Origin: Lepidurus packardi
Lineage: Eukaryota; Arthropoda; Branchiopoda; Notostraca; Triopsidae
Length of the DNA: 64,000 bases
NCBI GenBank assembly: GCA_023053545.1
Contig: JAKZAN010000002.1
Span: 1,100,375 to 1,164,374, forward strand
Reading direction: 5' to 3'
The position numbers and the translations under genes were made by a program. The notes beneath the pieces were generated by a model that saw only the letters and a list, made by a program, of their open reading frames with translations, was not told where the DNA came from and did no database searches. Positions 1 through 10,241 of the stretch are shown here, one piece after another; the first letter of the stretch is position 1, and the number at the start of each line of letters is the position of its first letter.

Positions 1-2898
1 CGTTTCAGGAGCCATCGCTTTGTCGTCACCAGCGATATAGAAAAGGCATTCCTAAATATCTCTCTTCACCCTAAAGACAGAGATTTTTTACGGTTCTTGT
101 GGCCTCAAGACCCTCAAAACCCAGACTCTCCATTGGACGTGTACCGTTTTAAGGTCCTCATGTTTGGGGTTACCAGTTCGCCGTTCATTTTGCTTGCCGT
201 CCTACTTAAACATCTTTCTTCGTATGACTGCCCACGAGCATCCTTATTAAAAAGGGATATATATATGGACAATCTCCTCACAGGAACGGATACCGAACAA
301 GAACTCCTGCAGTTGTACCAAGACGCTCAAAGGATGCTTGCAGAAGCCCGCTTGAACTTGCGCGACTGGAGTTCCAACAGTCCCCTCCTCCAGCAATTTA
401 CTGGTGTAGACCCTTCCTCAGCCATGGTCAAGACTCTTGGTCTTCTTTGGGCCCCAAAGGAAGATTTTTTATCCTACCCCCCTCTTAACTTGTCTATGGA
501 TGTTGCAACTATGACGAAGAGAATTCTTTTGAAGCAGATCAGTAGCATCTTCGACCCCTTAGGATACCTTAGTCCTGTTGTTCTTTCAGCTAAGTTGCTT
601 ATGCAACGGGTCTGGAAACTAGAACTTGATTGGGATGACCCGCTCCCTGAGTCAGTTAAATCCCCTTGGCTGAAATTTGTCAAAGACTTTGTGGGATTAG
701 AATTACTTCAAATTCCACGTTTTTACTTTTCTTCTTTTAAATCGTCGGTTAGTTTGCACGTTTTCGCGGACGCAAGCCCGCTTGCGTACGGAGCTGTTGC
801 CTATTTAGTCACGGCAAGCTCCTCTTCGTTCGTCATTTCGAAATCCCGGGTAGCACCTCTTAAGTCTTTGACCCTCCCCCATTTGGAACTCTTAGCTCTG
901 AATCTGGCGTGCCGTTTGGCTCACTTCGTTCTCCAAAGTCTTCACTTCGAAGACATTCCAGCCGTTTACCTTTGGACCGACTCTCGCATTGCGCTCCATT
1001 GGTCTACCGGCACTCGACCCCCTCGTCGTGCACTTGAAAATCGGGCTAATGAGATCCAGAAGTTAATGGTCAAACTGCAAGCACGATTACTCCATTGCTC
1101 TTCCAGCGAGAACCCTGCCGATTTACTCACACGAGGTGTATCCTTGGGAAGACTACAACATTCTGTGCTTTGGAACCATGGTCCTGATTTGCTGAAGCAA
1201 CCTTCGCTTAACGAAACCCACCCTGAACAGAGTCATGTTGTATCCCTTTTAGTCCAAAACAGATCTCTTACTCTCAGTGAGTCAGATACCCCGGATCCGG
1301 TCTTTCCCAACATTTTTTCTCGTTTTAGCTCATGGAGCAAAACGGTAAATGTATTATCTTGGGTTCTCCGATTTGTTCGTAACCTGAAATGTAAGGATAG
1401 ACAAACTGGCCCCCTTCTACCTAAAGAACTAGAAACAGCAGAGAACTGGCTCTTTCGCTTGGCTCAAGCTTCGGATTTCCCTGAAGTAGTTAAAGAATTA
1501 AAGGAGAAACGAGAGACTTCCAAGCCGAAACTATCAATTATTCGTCAACTCGGTCTCTTTCTCGATGACAACTCAGTTCTTCGCTGTAAAGGCCGTATAC
1601 AGAATGCCTCTTTAACATTTTCGGCGAGGCATCCGGTCTTGTTGTCTAAGAAGTCACCTTTGATTCCCCTCTTAATACACCACTACCATCGTCAATCTTT
1701 ACACTCTGGTGCAAATGCCCTTTTGACGCTTATTCGTCAGCGCTTTTGGGTCCCTGCTGCTCTCCCACTGATTAAGCAGATCATTCGTAAATGTATGATC
1801 TGCAAACGTCTCAATGGTTTGCCTTACAATGTGACCGAAGCCGCGCCTTTACCCTATTCCCGTGTATCTCCTGGGTTTCCATTTGAAGTCACCGGACTGG
1901 ACTTTTTGGGTCCCATTTTTGCCGTAAAGTCTCCTGAGACTGTTGATGTAAAATTTTATGTCTGTCTATTTACATGTGCTAAAATCCGTGCAATTCATTT
2001 GGAACTCGTTATCGACCTGAGTGCTGTCGCCTTTCTTCACGCTCTTCAGAGATTTATTAACAGAAGAGGCTGTCCCCTTGAACTTCTTTCTGATAATGCT
2101 ACGAACCTTGAAGCCGCATCCAACGTTCTTAAGAATTTGCAGGCATCCCAAGTCGTTACCTCATATCTCTCCCAAAAGAAGATCACCTGGAGACATATCC
2201 CTAAACGTGCTCCTTGGTACGGAGGCTTTTGGGAGCGACTCGTCGGATTGACAAAGTCCCTGCTGAAAAGAACCTTAGGAAGAGCGCGCATCAAAGTCCA
2301 GGACTTAGTCACCTTGCTGACAGCTATAGAAGCTCAATTAAATAATCGGCCTCTTACCCAGAATTCTAATGATATTCAAGACGATCAACCTTTAACCCCT
2401 TCTCATTTTTTACATGGAAGAGTACTTCCTATTTTACATTGTGATTTGTCTTCCTTCGAAAAATCAGAACTGAGCGACCTCTCAAAGGCCCTTCATTGTC
2501 AACAATCCCTCCTGCAAAATTTCTGGCATCGTTGGTCCCGAGAATACCTAACGGCTCTCCGGTCTGCTCATTGCAATTTTTTATCCGGAAAACCGATAGA
2601 GATTAAAGAAGGGGATCTTGTCTTTATTCATGACGAAGGAAAAAGGTTATTCTGGAAAGTCGGCCGTGTTACTAAACTCTGTATGGGTTTGGATGGAGTT
2701 GTCCGTTCCGCCATACTTCGTACTGCAAACGGTACTACGAATCGCCCTTTATCCCGTTTGTACCCCATGGAAATCACCTTAGATTGTAAATCCAACCCTG
2801 TCACTGAGGACTCCCTACCACTTCGAGCAAGATCCTCGCGCCAAGCTGCCAAGAGAGCTAATTTGCGGATCCAGCAGATTGTTTCTGAAGAACAGTAA
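1..2898 (+). CDS. BEL/Pao LTR retrotransposon pol polyprotein, 5' end outside window
   Basis: The frame is open from base 1, so the start lies upstream of the window. Read from base 1, the order is reverse transcriptase (TSDIEKAFLN near residue 11, active-site box YMDN near residue 89), RNase H (FADAS near 255, TLPHLELLAL, LWTDSRIAL), the zinc-binding part of integrase (HHYHRQSLHSG near 561, CMICK near 599), the integrase core (LDFLGP near 634, SDNATN near 697, WERLVG near 744), and a C-terminal domain of the kind that closes BEL/Pao polyproteins (IKEGDLVFIHDE, SRLYPMEI). This order and tail are typical of BEL/Pao. The polymerase box normally ends in two aspartates; here the second is asparagine, which probably cripples the enzyme although the frame has no stop. 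A short LTR-like segment follows. Confidence 0.9.
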   Translation, partial: RFRSHRFVVTSDIEKAFLNISLHPKDRDFLRFLWPQDPQNPDSPLDVYRFKVLMFGVTSSPFILLAVLLKHLSSYDCPRASLLKRDIYMDNLLTGTDTEQELLQLYQDAQRMLAEARLNLRDWSSNSPLLQQFTGVDPSSAMVKTLGLLWAPKEDFLSYPPLNLSMDVATMTKRILLKQISSIFDPLGYLSPVVLSAKLLMQRVWKLELDWDDPLPESVKSPWLKFVKDFVGLELLQIPRFYFSSFKSSVSLHVFADASPLAYGAVAYLVTASSSSFVISKSRVAPLKSLTLPHLELLALNLACRLAHFVLQSLHFEDIPAVYLWTDSRIALHWSTGTRPPRRALENRANEIQKLMVKLQARLLHCSSSENPADLLTRGVSLGRLQHSVLWNHGPDLLKQPSLNETHPEQSHVVSLLVQNRSLTLSESDTPDPVFPNIFSRFSSWSKTVNVLSWVLRFVRNLKCKDRQTGPLLPKELETAENWLFRLAQASDFPEVVKELKEKRETSKPKLSIIRQLGLFLDDNSVLRCKGRIQNASLTFSARHPVLLSKKSPLIPLLIHHYHRQSLHSGANALLTLIRQRFWVPAALPLIKQIIRKCMICKRLNGLPYNVTEAAPLPYSRVSPGFPFEVTGLDFLGPIFAVKSPETVDVKFYVCLFTCAKIRAIHLELVIDLSAVAFLHALQRFINRRGCPLELLSDNATNLEAASNVLKNLQASQVVTSYLSQKKITWRHIPKRAPWYGGFWERLVGLTKSLLKRTLGRARIKVQDLVTLLTAIEAQLNNRPLTQNSNDIQDDQPLTPSHFLHGRVLPILHCDLSSFEKSELSDLSKALHCQQSLLQNFWHRWSREYLTALRSAHCNFLSGKPIEIKEGDLVFIHDEGKRLFWKVGRVTKLCMGLDGVVRSAILRTANGTTNRPLSRLYPMEITLDCKSNPVTEDSLPLRARSSRQAAKRANLRIQQIVSEEQ

Positions 2899-2923
2899 TC
2901 TGCATCTCTGGCCGGCGGGAGGA

Positions 2924-3178
2924 TGTTGTGAATTTGACTGCTTTCTTGAAACATTTGCTTTTCCCGCCCCATTTTGTACCCTCTTGCATCTTTCTGGACC
3001 AAGGGTGCAAGGGGTTGGTAGCCCTGCCGTTTTTTTTTCCGGTTCTCGCCTCTCGTTTTCCCATGTGACTATAGTTTTGTAGCTACGTTTCTTTTTAATA
3101 AATTCTGACGATTTTACAAGACCTCTGTTTCTAGTGATTGTATCAAGTTGGACAAGGCCCTTACCCCAAACCTCAACA
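2924..3178 (+). repeat. Probable 3' LTR of the BEL/Pao element
   Basis: The segment begins with TGTTGTG directly after a purine-rich tract (GGCGGGAGGA) and ends with AACA just before sequence with no retroelement features. It holds a polyadenylation signal AATAAA at 3097-3102. Position, TG...CA ends and length fit a BEL LTR, but the 5' LTR is outside the window, so the boundaries are inferred. Confidence 0.5.
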
Positions 3179-4067
3179 CACAACGCAGGCCTCATTTTAT
3201 TTCCATATTTTATAAGAAATTCACGTCACCGTCGTTTGATTGCACAAATAAAAAATAAACATCTACTCAATGTTAATTCTAAGTATTACAGAGGGCATAA
3301 CCTAACCTGGAGAAGCTCAACAATGAACTTTTTGAGTGCACTTTGCAGACCTACAACGCAACGAAGCACCAGACAGTTTCATTTTTATGAATGTCTAGGA
3401 TGTAGAGACCAGTACAATATTGTACACAAAGCAATGTATACAGTAACGGAAGAATAGCTTGAAATACTCGACACATAATACTCGAGCTAGCACTAATTGT
3501 TACTGAAAGACTACGAAGATACGTACATAAGACACACGCAAAAAGGACGCGAATTAGCACGGCAAAGGAACACAAGCGCCAAGGCTGTGAAAACATGGGC
3601 CAGCTACCCGCAGCACGGAAGCTGTATATAGTCTAGCCCGTCTTGGGCGCCATTGCAGCCACGGAACGGAACGAAGAAAAAGTGGCTTTTTCAGTTTACG
3701 TTTGTGAAGTAATTAAAGCGTTTAAAAGACTGGTTGAGCATTCAAAAGAAAGAAAATAGTGCCAACCGTATGAGTCCAGGGATCGATTTTCAATGCGCTC
3801 ATACGTCAGGAGGCTAGCTCTCCAGCCAGCAGTGTCATAGAGATAGGGAAATTTGAAATTTGGCGGAGGTTAGGGAATTAGTTATTCGGTTAATGGGCAT
3901 AATTTTGACATAGTCCTTTTCAGCCGAACACTTCGTTTGGTCTCTTTTATAACAATATTAGGGGTTGCAAAAATATTGGAAAAAGAGAATAAAAGTCCTG
4001 CGTTATTTGATCAAAGGGAGAGATGGTCGCCAATTTACTAAATGTATTCCAATTTATAAAACAATGG
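3179..4067. other. Intergenic, no gene recognised
   Basis: Only short open frames with no recognisable domain are present. I see no RNA gene, tandem repeat or transposon end here. Confidence 0.5.
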
Positions 4068-4241
4068 CCCTTAATAGCAACTATGTCTCTTTGATCCCCT
4101 TAGACTCCAAGGCGCTTTCAACCTAGTAGTCGCTCATCCAACATTTTCAACCGAGTTCTAGTCGAAATGCCCTGCCAGGGTGTTTCTGTCTTTGGAACTA
4201 GGATGGCTGCTTGAAAATGGCCGTCGGAAAGAAACCGTATG
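4068..4241 (+). repeat. 5S upstream flank, shared with the second 5S locus
   Basis: This stretch matches, in reverse complement, the sequence at 52088-52262 upstream of the intact 5S gene (shared blocks include TCTCTTTGATCC, TCCAACATTTTCAACCGAG and CCTGCCAGGGTGTTTCTGTC). It is therefore part of a duplicated 5S unit. Confidence 0.8.
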
Positions 4242-4295
4242 CCAACGGCCATACCACGCAGAATGTACCCAGACTCGTCAGCTCCTGGAAGTCAA
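4242..4295 (+). pseudogene. 5S rRNA gene, 5' half, interrupted by LINE copy A
   Basis: It starts with the 5S 5' terminus GCCAACGGCCATACCACGC and runs to GGAAGTCAA, where the LINE begins. The remaining part of the gene is at 11328-11407. The break lies in the box A region of the internal control region, so this gene should not be transcribed as 5S. The intact minus-strand gene at 51968-52087 shows the uninterrupted order. Confidence 0.9.
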
Positions 4296-4659
4296 TTCCG
4301 ATCGCTCCCGAGCAAAAGTCATTTTCTAGTTCCTAGTTCATCACGAGAGTTAGAATCCCGTGATAGCGTGTAGTTTTTTTTTGGACTTGATTATTAAAAA
4401 GGGAAAACGCATTCAAGCACAGTTTCCTTACGACCGCGACCGCTTCCATTGCATTAGTTAAAGGGTAAGCGACGTATTAGTGTATAATTATTATTTTTTT
4501 TTTCTATATATAGATATTATTTGCCTTGTTGTGTGAGTGTGCGTATTTCCCATTTTCCCCTTTCTTCCCAGCAAGCTGTCATTAAGCAAATCCCAGACAC
4601 ATAATCCAGATAGTCTGGTTAAATTCCTCCCCCCTTTGTTTCCCTTTTTTCTCTCAGTT

Positions 4660-4795
4660 TCGAACTCACACTGGAGGTATTGAACACGTGGCTATACCCT
4701 GTTTGTTCTTGTCTTCCCGTTTGAACTCACGGGTGGTAGCGAGCACGTGGCCATACCCTTTTTGTTCTTTTCTTCCTGTTTGAACTCACACAGGT
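4660..4795 (+). repeat. Tandem repeat in the LINE copy A 5' UTR, about 60-bp period
   Basis: The block TTTGAACTCAC recurs at about 4660, 4721 and 4780. The block GARCACGTGGCNATACCC recurs at 4682 and 4741, so the period is about 60 bp with a little over two units. Each full unit contains an E-box-like CACGTG. Copy B has only one related block near 12855. Repeated 5' UTR units are known promoter modules in some L1-like elements; a promoter role here is inference. Confidence 0.6.
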
Positions 4796-4932
4796 GAAGT
4801 CGGGTATTCTCATATTCGTGCCTTTTTCCTTGTTTGTTTTCAAAACAGATACCCCGCCTTGTTTTTCTGTTCAACCTATATTTCAAATTTAATTTTGATA
4901 CTTTTCCTTCTACTTTCTATAAAAAAAAAAAA

Positions 4933-6240
4933 ATGGATAACACGGGAATTGGTCCAAAATTATCTCGATTGAACACGGCGTTCATTAATCTAGCACAGTT
5001 ACCGTGGAACGACCTACCATCCCATTCTTTTTTTCATCAAAAATTAATGAAGGAGTACGGAGTGAAAGAAGAAGAGCTAGCGTGCATAGATATTGACAAG
5101 TACAACAAGACATGGAACTTAAAATTCAAAACCGAAAAGGCACTGGAAAAGTTTGTTGAAACATGCGGAGGCGAGATCCAACTAACGCACAACAACGGAA
5201 CGCTGTACTACTTGCCAGTAGGCACAACCGAGAGTAAGCACAGAATACTTTTACTATCCAAACTTCCATTCGAAATAGAAGAGAAGCATATCGTAGAAAC
5301 ACTGAAAGAATATGGAAAGGTCCTAAAATTTCGCAGAGAATTCTTCACTGGAAGCAATATCTTCAAAGTAGCTAGGGAGAGAGCCACCGTACAGTTTTTA
5401 ATGACTAAAGACGTGCCTCCTTTCATAAACATCTTAGGCACATCTGTACAAGTTCAGTACCCTGGACAGAAAGAGCAGTGTAATTACTGCAAAACTCTGG
5501 GCCATAACCGTAATGGATGCCCTAAGCTAGCAACCAAGCAAAAACGATTCGAGGAGGATTTTCCGCCTTTAGTCGTTAACAGTGCTAACGCAGATTGTCA
5601 AACAGAGGGAGAAGGGTATAGTACATTGGCAACTCTTGAACCCCTTGGCAAAGTAGTAGAAGAGAATGAAGGGTCGAAGGACCAGCCAACAGGGGTAGAC
5701 ACAGATTTGAATACTCTGGAGGTAGAACCTCCGGTAACACAAGACATGGAGGTGCAGGAGAGCACAACCAAAGTACCGGATTCAGAAGCGGTTTTGATAA
5801 CAGAAGAGGAGGAGGCCGAGGAGCCAGCGCTAGAAGTGCAGAATCGTTTCCAGTTACTAGGAACGCTAGGAGAAGAAGAAGACGTGAGACTCGGGGAAAG
5901 CGAAGGGTTTTTGATAGCAGAGCAGCAAAATGCAAACGAAAGCGAGGAAATCACAAGCCTGACGACACTAAGCCGGACACCCAAAGCAACTGACCAACAA
6001 GTTAGGGAAAAATCAGGACTCAACCTTCGTTTAAAAAAAATGCGTACAGATGAATACGAAAATTTAAAAACCCCAGTGAAATCGATGGCCAGTCAAGAAG
6101 TTGAAAAGGAAGGAAATGAAGAAATACAGAAAGAACCAATTTTACCAGTAAAACCATCAACAAGTGCAAAAAAGAAGAACGTACCAGCTACCAAAGCACA
6201 GAGAACTGCTGCGACGAGGGCAGGCAGAACCCCACGCTAA
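4933..6240 (+). CDS. LINE copy A ORF1 protein (zinc-knuckle RNA-binding)
   Basis: The protein has 435 residues. The start is the first ATG after an A-rich tract, at MDNTGIGPKL, and it matches the start in copy B. An RRM-like segment (HRILLLSKLPFEIEEKHI) lies near residue 101. A single CCHC knuckle (CNYCKTLGHNRNGC) lies near residues 182-195. An acidic, low-complexity middle and a basic C-terminus follow. ORF1 proteins of this type bind element RNA and act in the ribonucleoprotein. The stop is separated by one base from the ORF2 ATG (TAA-T-ATG), suggesting coupled translation. The frame has no disruption. Confidence 0.9.
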   Translation: MDNTGIGPKLSRLNTAFINLAQLPWNDLPSHSFFHQKLMKEYGVKEEELACIDIDKYNKTWNLKFKTEKALEKFVETCGGEIQLTHNNGTLYYLPVGTTESKHRILLLSKLPFEIEEKHIVETLKEYGKVLKFRREFFTGSNIFKVARERATVQFLMTKDVPPFINILGTSVQVQYPGQKEQCNYCKTLGHNRNGCPKLATKQKRFEEDFPPLVVNSANADCQTEGEGYSTLATLEPLGKVVEENEGSKDQPTGVDTDLNTLEVEPPVTQDMEVQESTTKVPDSEAVLITEEEEAEEPALEVQNRFQLLGTLGEEEDVRLGESEGFLIAEQQNANESEEITSLTTLSRTPKATDQQVREKSGLNLRLKKMRTDEYENLKTPVKSMASQEVEKEGNEEIQKEPILPVKPSTSAKKKNVPATKAQRTAATRAGRTPR

Positions 6241-6241
6241 T

Positions 6242-9200
6242 ATGGAAGCTCTAAACGAAGAAATTAAAATATGTAGTTTAAATGTCAGAGGACTGAAACA
6301 ATCGATGAAACAAAAACTGATGACAAGCTTTATAGAACAGTATGAGCTAGATGTAGTGTGCCTTCAGGAACTCAATACGGATTTCAACCCAAATCCAGAT
6401 AGGTTCAATCTTATTTGTGATGTAGGACCTGGAAAACCAGGTATAGGTATTCTCTATAGAAGGGAATTCGAATTAAAAAACTTTAAAACCTCGACGACAG
6501 GTAGAATCTTACAAGCAGTCTTTCAAAACTTTATCGTATTAAATGTCTATGGCCACCCAGGGAATCACCCAGCAAACGAGAGAAATGAGCTTTTTAACAT
6601 ATTTTTACCAATTTACCTTAAAAATGAAAACATACACACAGTCTTAGTGGGCGATTTTAACGTAGTAATAGACGGAAAAGACGCTACTACCCCGCGCATG
6701 AACGAGTTCCTAAAACGCGCAATAAAAGGCTTTGAACTAGTCGACGCATATCGCCTTCAACACGCGCTAACAACAGACTTTACCTTTCTACACCCCAAAG
6801 GAGGAGCTAGACTCGACAGAATTTATTTGGGCAAAGGTTTGAAAAATAATTTTCATAAAATAGAACACACAACTTTCGTGGGATCTGACCACGAAGCGGT
6901 CATAGTAACACTCAAAGGCGCCCTTGAAGACATAACAAGAGAAGAAATAAGACGAAGACCCAATAGATGGCACCTAAACCAAGATATATTAAACGACCCG
7001 CGCTTCGCCATACACGTTAAGGAACTAGCTCAAGAGTTTACTACCCGATTAGATCCAAAGAAACCATACATAAGGTACTGGAATAATTTTAAGAAAAACA
7101 TTCAGTTATTTGCCAGGAGCCTCCAGCAAGAAATAAAAATTGAGCAGAAAACACTAAGATCCTTTTACAAGAGCTGTTTCGATGAAGCAAGCGAGAACGT
7201 CAGTGCCAATGCAGGGAGTTGGGGGGATTTTGTATACTATAGACAGAAATTGAGAGAAATGGAAATACGCCAAATACAAGATGCATTATACAAGAGCCGA
7301 ATAGATAGTATACAAAAGGGTGAACAAGCGAGTCTGACCCACGTACTGGAAGAAAAAAGGAAAGCTAACCAGAGCATTTTTAAAAGCTTAAGAAGACCAG
7401 ATGGGGAACTCCTTCACAAGGAAGAGGACATGAGAGCTTTATTCGAAAACCATTTCCAAACAATCTACACACCGGAAGATAGAGTAGAAGAGACGGAAGT
7501 GTTTGGAACATCCTTTCTAGAGATGGCAATATCTCACGATGACGAGGAAAATTTAAAGCAAACGATAACGTGGAGAGAAGTTCGATCAGCAATCAATTTA
7601 TTACCCCGCAATAAGTCCCCAGGGCCGGATGGGCTGAGTGTTGAATTTTATGCAAGTTTTTCAGAGATTTTGTCCCCACTACTGGTTCTTTTAGCCAATG
7701 AGGTTTTCCAAGGGGGACTCAAAGAGGGTGACAATGACAGCCTAGTAAAACTTTTAGCCAAAGGAGGAGATAAAAAGAACATACAAAACTGGAGACAGAT
7801 CGCACTACTAAACTCAGACTACAAAATTTTATCAAAATTGCTCGCTGAGCGAATTAAGCCATATCTAACGCAGGTAATCGTTCCGCATCAAACTGGGGGG
7901 GTACCAGGGAGGAACATTACGGACAACTTAGCCAAAATTAGGAATGCAATAGAGTTTGCAACAGAAAGGTACAGACAATATCCAGAAAACTTTAGTAATT
8001 ATAAAACCAATTCAATTGCGAGACTAGGCGTCATCGCACTAGATCTCGAGAAAGCATACGATAGGGTGAACAGAAACTATTTATTTAAAATCATGAAACT
8101 GTACGGCTTCCCAGACTATATCATAAATAGTATACAAGGACTCTACGAACATGCGAGATGCAAAATCTTAATCAATAAAATATACGCCAAGCCGGTAAAC
8201 TTGAATAGAGGAGTAAGACAAGGGTGTCCTTTATCTCTTTATTTATTTAGTATATATATAAACCCTTTATTAACCAAGTTAGCACAGGAATTGCACGGGT
8301 TTGATATCATAGGCGAAAAACAGATAGTAATGGGTTACGTGGATGATCTAACAATACTAACAGCTAAAGAGACGGATTTTAAACTTATAGAGGAAACCCT
8401 GGAAGCCTTTTGTAACTCATCGGGAGCAAAAATTAACTGGAAGAAATCAGGCATTCTTCCTTTTGGAGCATGGCAGGGGAGAGAGGACTGGGCCATGCCG
8501 AAATTGAAAACTAAACTAGATTTGCAGATTCTAGGGATTAGCTTCAAACAAAAGATGTCCGAAACAATCTCCAATAACTCAAAAATTATGGCACAATACG
8601 CAACCAAGAAATTCTACGTCTGGAAAACAAGATTCTTATCCATTCATCAAAAAGTAAGCTACGTCAACCTTTATATTTTACCACTTCTTTATCACCTGGC
8701 AAGAATTTTACCAATTACAAAGCCCTGCATAAAACTGATGAAGCAAAAAGTGGGGACCTTTCTATGGGGCGGTAGGCTGGAGAGATTAGCCTATGAAGAA
8801 ATCTTAAACGCACGTACAGACGGGGGACTGGGCCTCGTGGACCTAGAGAGCCAGTGTAGAAGCTTCCAGATGCAGAAACTTTGGAATGACTCGCAATCAA
8901 CCGACAGAGCTACGAAAAGAATTTTAACGTATTTTACAGCTATACCATGGCGTAAAATATACCAAACACCAAACGGGCCAAAAGCGGAAGTCATACCCAT
9001 GTCATTAAAAGACGCGGTCACAACTATGGTTGGTCTAGGGCATTTTTTAAAATGCGACCAAGCTTTCCCAAGAAAAGAAGTGTATCAATTTTTAACGGCA
9101 AAGAAATTAAGAACACCCAAGATTGTAACTAAATACGCAGACAAAGATTACCCAACGATATGGAAAAACCTTACCAGTCAATTTTTAACTCCGGAAGTTA

Positions 9201-9610
9201 AAAGTCATGTATTTTATCAGGTGCACGACATTCACCCTACCGCGGAGAGATTAAAAAGATGTAGACAATCTGTGACGGACGTATGCGACCAATGCCAGTG
9301 CAAAGAGGATATTTATCACACGTTTTTGTGCAAAAAACTTCAAACAGCCAATGATTGGGCAAAGAGTGTCCTCACTAGGGTACTACCGAATACACCCATG
9401 TCGAGAGCATGCATGCTCGATTTCCAGGCGACCGGAATGGAGAACCACCAAGTGGGTGTGTGGTTTATAGCCGAGTACACATACCACCTGTGGAAAGCCA
9501 GAAAAAAAGGTGATGGTGCAGTAGCCGAAATAAGAGCTAGAATGAAACATCGTTTAGAAACGCAAAGGAAGATACAACCAGCGCTAGCAACACTTGGCAA
9601 CATATTTTAG
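6242..9610 (+). CDS. LINE copy A ORF2 protein (endonuclease and reverse transcriptase)
   Basis: The protein has 1122 residues. I chose the start just after the ORF1 stop, which copy B shares. The N-terminal endonuclease shows the metal and catalytic motifs LNVRG (about 13), QE (about 42), VGDFN (about 136) and SDHE (about 215). Reverse transcriptase follows, with NKSPGPDGLS, NWRQIALLN (about 516), ALDLEKAYDRV, GVRQGCPLS and GYVDDLTI (about 698). A CxxC-H-C knuckle (CDQCQCKEDIYHTFLC) lies near 1014. It would nick the 5S gene and prime reverse transcription there. Two oddities: the usual NWRPI is NWRQI here but NWRPI in copy B, and CPLSLYLF replaces the commoner CPLSP form in both copies. The frame is otherwise open. 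Confidence 0.93.
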   Translation: MEALNEEIKICSLNVRGLKQSMKQKLMTSFIEQYELDVVCLQELNTDFNPNPDRFNLICDVGPGKPGIGILYRREFELKNFKTSTTGRILQAVFQNFIVLNVYGHPGNHPANERNELFNIFLPIYLKNENIHTVLVGDFNVVIDGKDATTPRMNEFLKRAIKGFELVDAYRLQHALTTDFTFLHPKGGARLDRIYLGKGLKNNFHKIEHTTFVGSDHEAVIVTLKGALEDITREEIRRRPNRWHLNQDILNDPRFAIHVKELAQEFTTRLDPKKPYIRYWNNFKKNIQLFARSLQQEIKIEQKTLRSFYKSCFDEASENVSANAGSWGDFVYYRQKLREMEIRQIQDALYKSRIDSIQKGEQASLTHVLEEKRKANQSIFKSLRRPDGELLHKEEDMRALFENHFQTIYTPEDRVEETEVFGTSFLEMAISHDDEENLKQTITWREVRSAINLLPRNKSPGPDGLSVEFYASFSEILSPLLVLLANEVFQGGLKEGDNDSLVKLLAKGGDKKNIQNWRQIALLNSDYKILSKLLAERIKPYLTQVIVPHQTGGVPGRNITDNLAKIRNAIEFATERYRQYPENFSNYKTNSIARLGVIALDLEKAYDRVNRNYLFKIMKLYGFPDYIINSIQGLYEHARCKILINKIYAKPVNLNRGVRQGCPLSLYLFSIYINPLLTKLAQELHGFDIIGEKQIVMGYVDDLTILTAKETDFKLIEETLEAFCNSSGAKINWKKSGILPFGAWQGREDWAMPKLKTKLDLQILGISFKQKMSETISNNSKIMAQYATKKFYVWKTRFLSIHQKVSYVNLYILPLLYHLARILPITKPCIKLMKQKVGTFLWGGRLERLAYEEILNARTDGGLGLVDLESQCRSFQMQKLWNDSQSTDRATKRILTYFTAIPWRKIYQTPNGPKAEVIPMSLKDAVTTMVGLGHFLKCDQAFPRKEVYQFLTAKKLRTPKIVTKYADKDYPTIWKNLTSQFLTPEVKSHVFYQVHDIHPTAERLKRCRQSVTDVCDQCQCKEDIYHTFLCKKLQTANDWAKSVLTRVLPNTPMSRACMLDFQATGMENHQVGVWFIAEYTYHLWKARKKGDGAVAEIRARMKHRLETQRKIQPALATLGNIF

Positions 9611-9665
9611 AATAAAAAACACGAAATTTAACTAAAAAGAAACGTAGAATCTCTTGTAAACGTAA

Positions 9666-9709
<44 letters not shown>

Positions 9710-9803
9710 CCTTCACAGCATCAAAAAGAAAATTGAAGAAGGAAAACCTACATAAATAGAAAGAAAAGATAAGAAAGAAATAAAAATAAAGAAAGAAAAT
9801 AAG

Positions 9804-9836
<33 letters not shown>

Positions 9837-9884
9837 TGAGAAACGTAGTTTCCAAAGGAACTGTCTGAGTGCTAATAAGTATTA

Positions 9885-9939
<55 letters not shown>

Positions 9940-10199
9940 AACGACAGCTAGAAACTTAGGCTCCTGAGAAACTGTCTGAATCTCGAGAGAATATTTTGAA
10001 TACCCAAGAAACTATATCCCCATTCTGCTCATTAAAAAGAAAGTAGTACACCAAACTTTGTTAAACCCTATTTACTAACTAATGAAAATTATCCGCAAAC
10101 AAAACAAAATATAAGTAACGTAGGAGTAACGTATTAGTAACGTAGGATCCAAATAAACTTAATGATCCAAATCTGATTGCTAATAAGCTGCTTGCTTAC

Positions 10200-10241
<42 letters not shown>

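Noticed and set aside
5598..6023. Ser-rich minus-strand frames opposite LINE ORF1
   Set aside because: They are shadows of the acidic Glu-rich part of ORF1.
9661..9705. Regularly spaced A-runs as a possible CRISPR or satellite array
   Set aside because: They are homopolymers of different length inside a LINE 3' UTR, without repeat-spacer structure.
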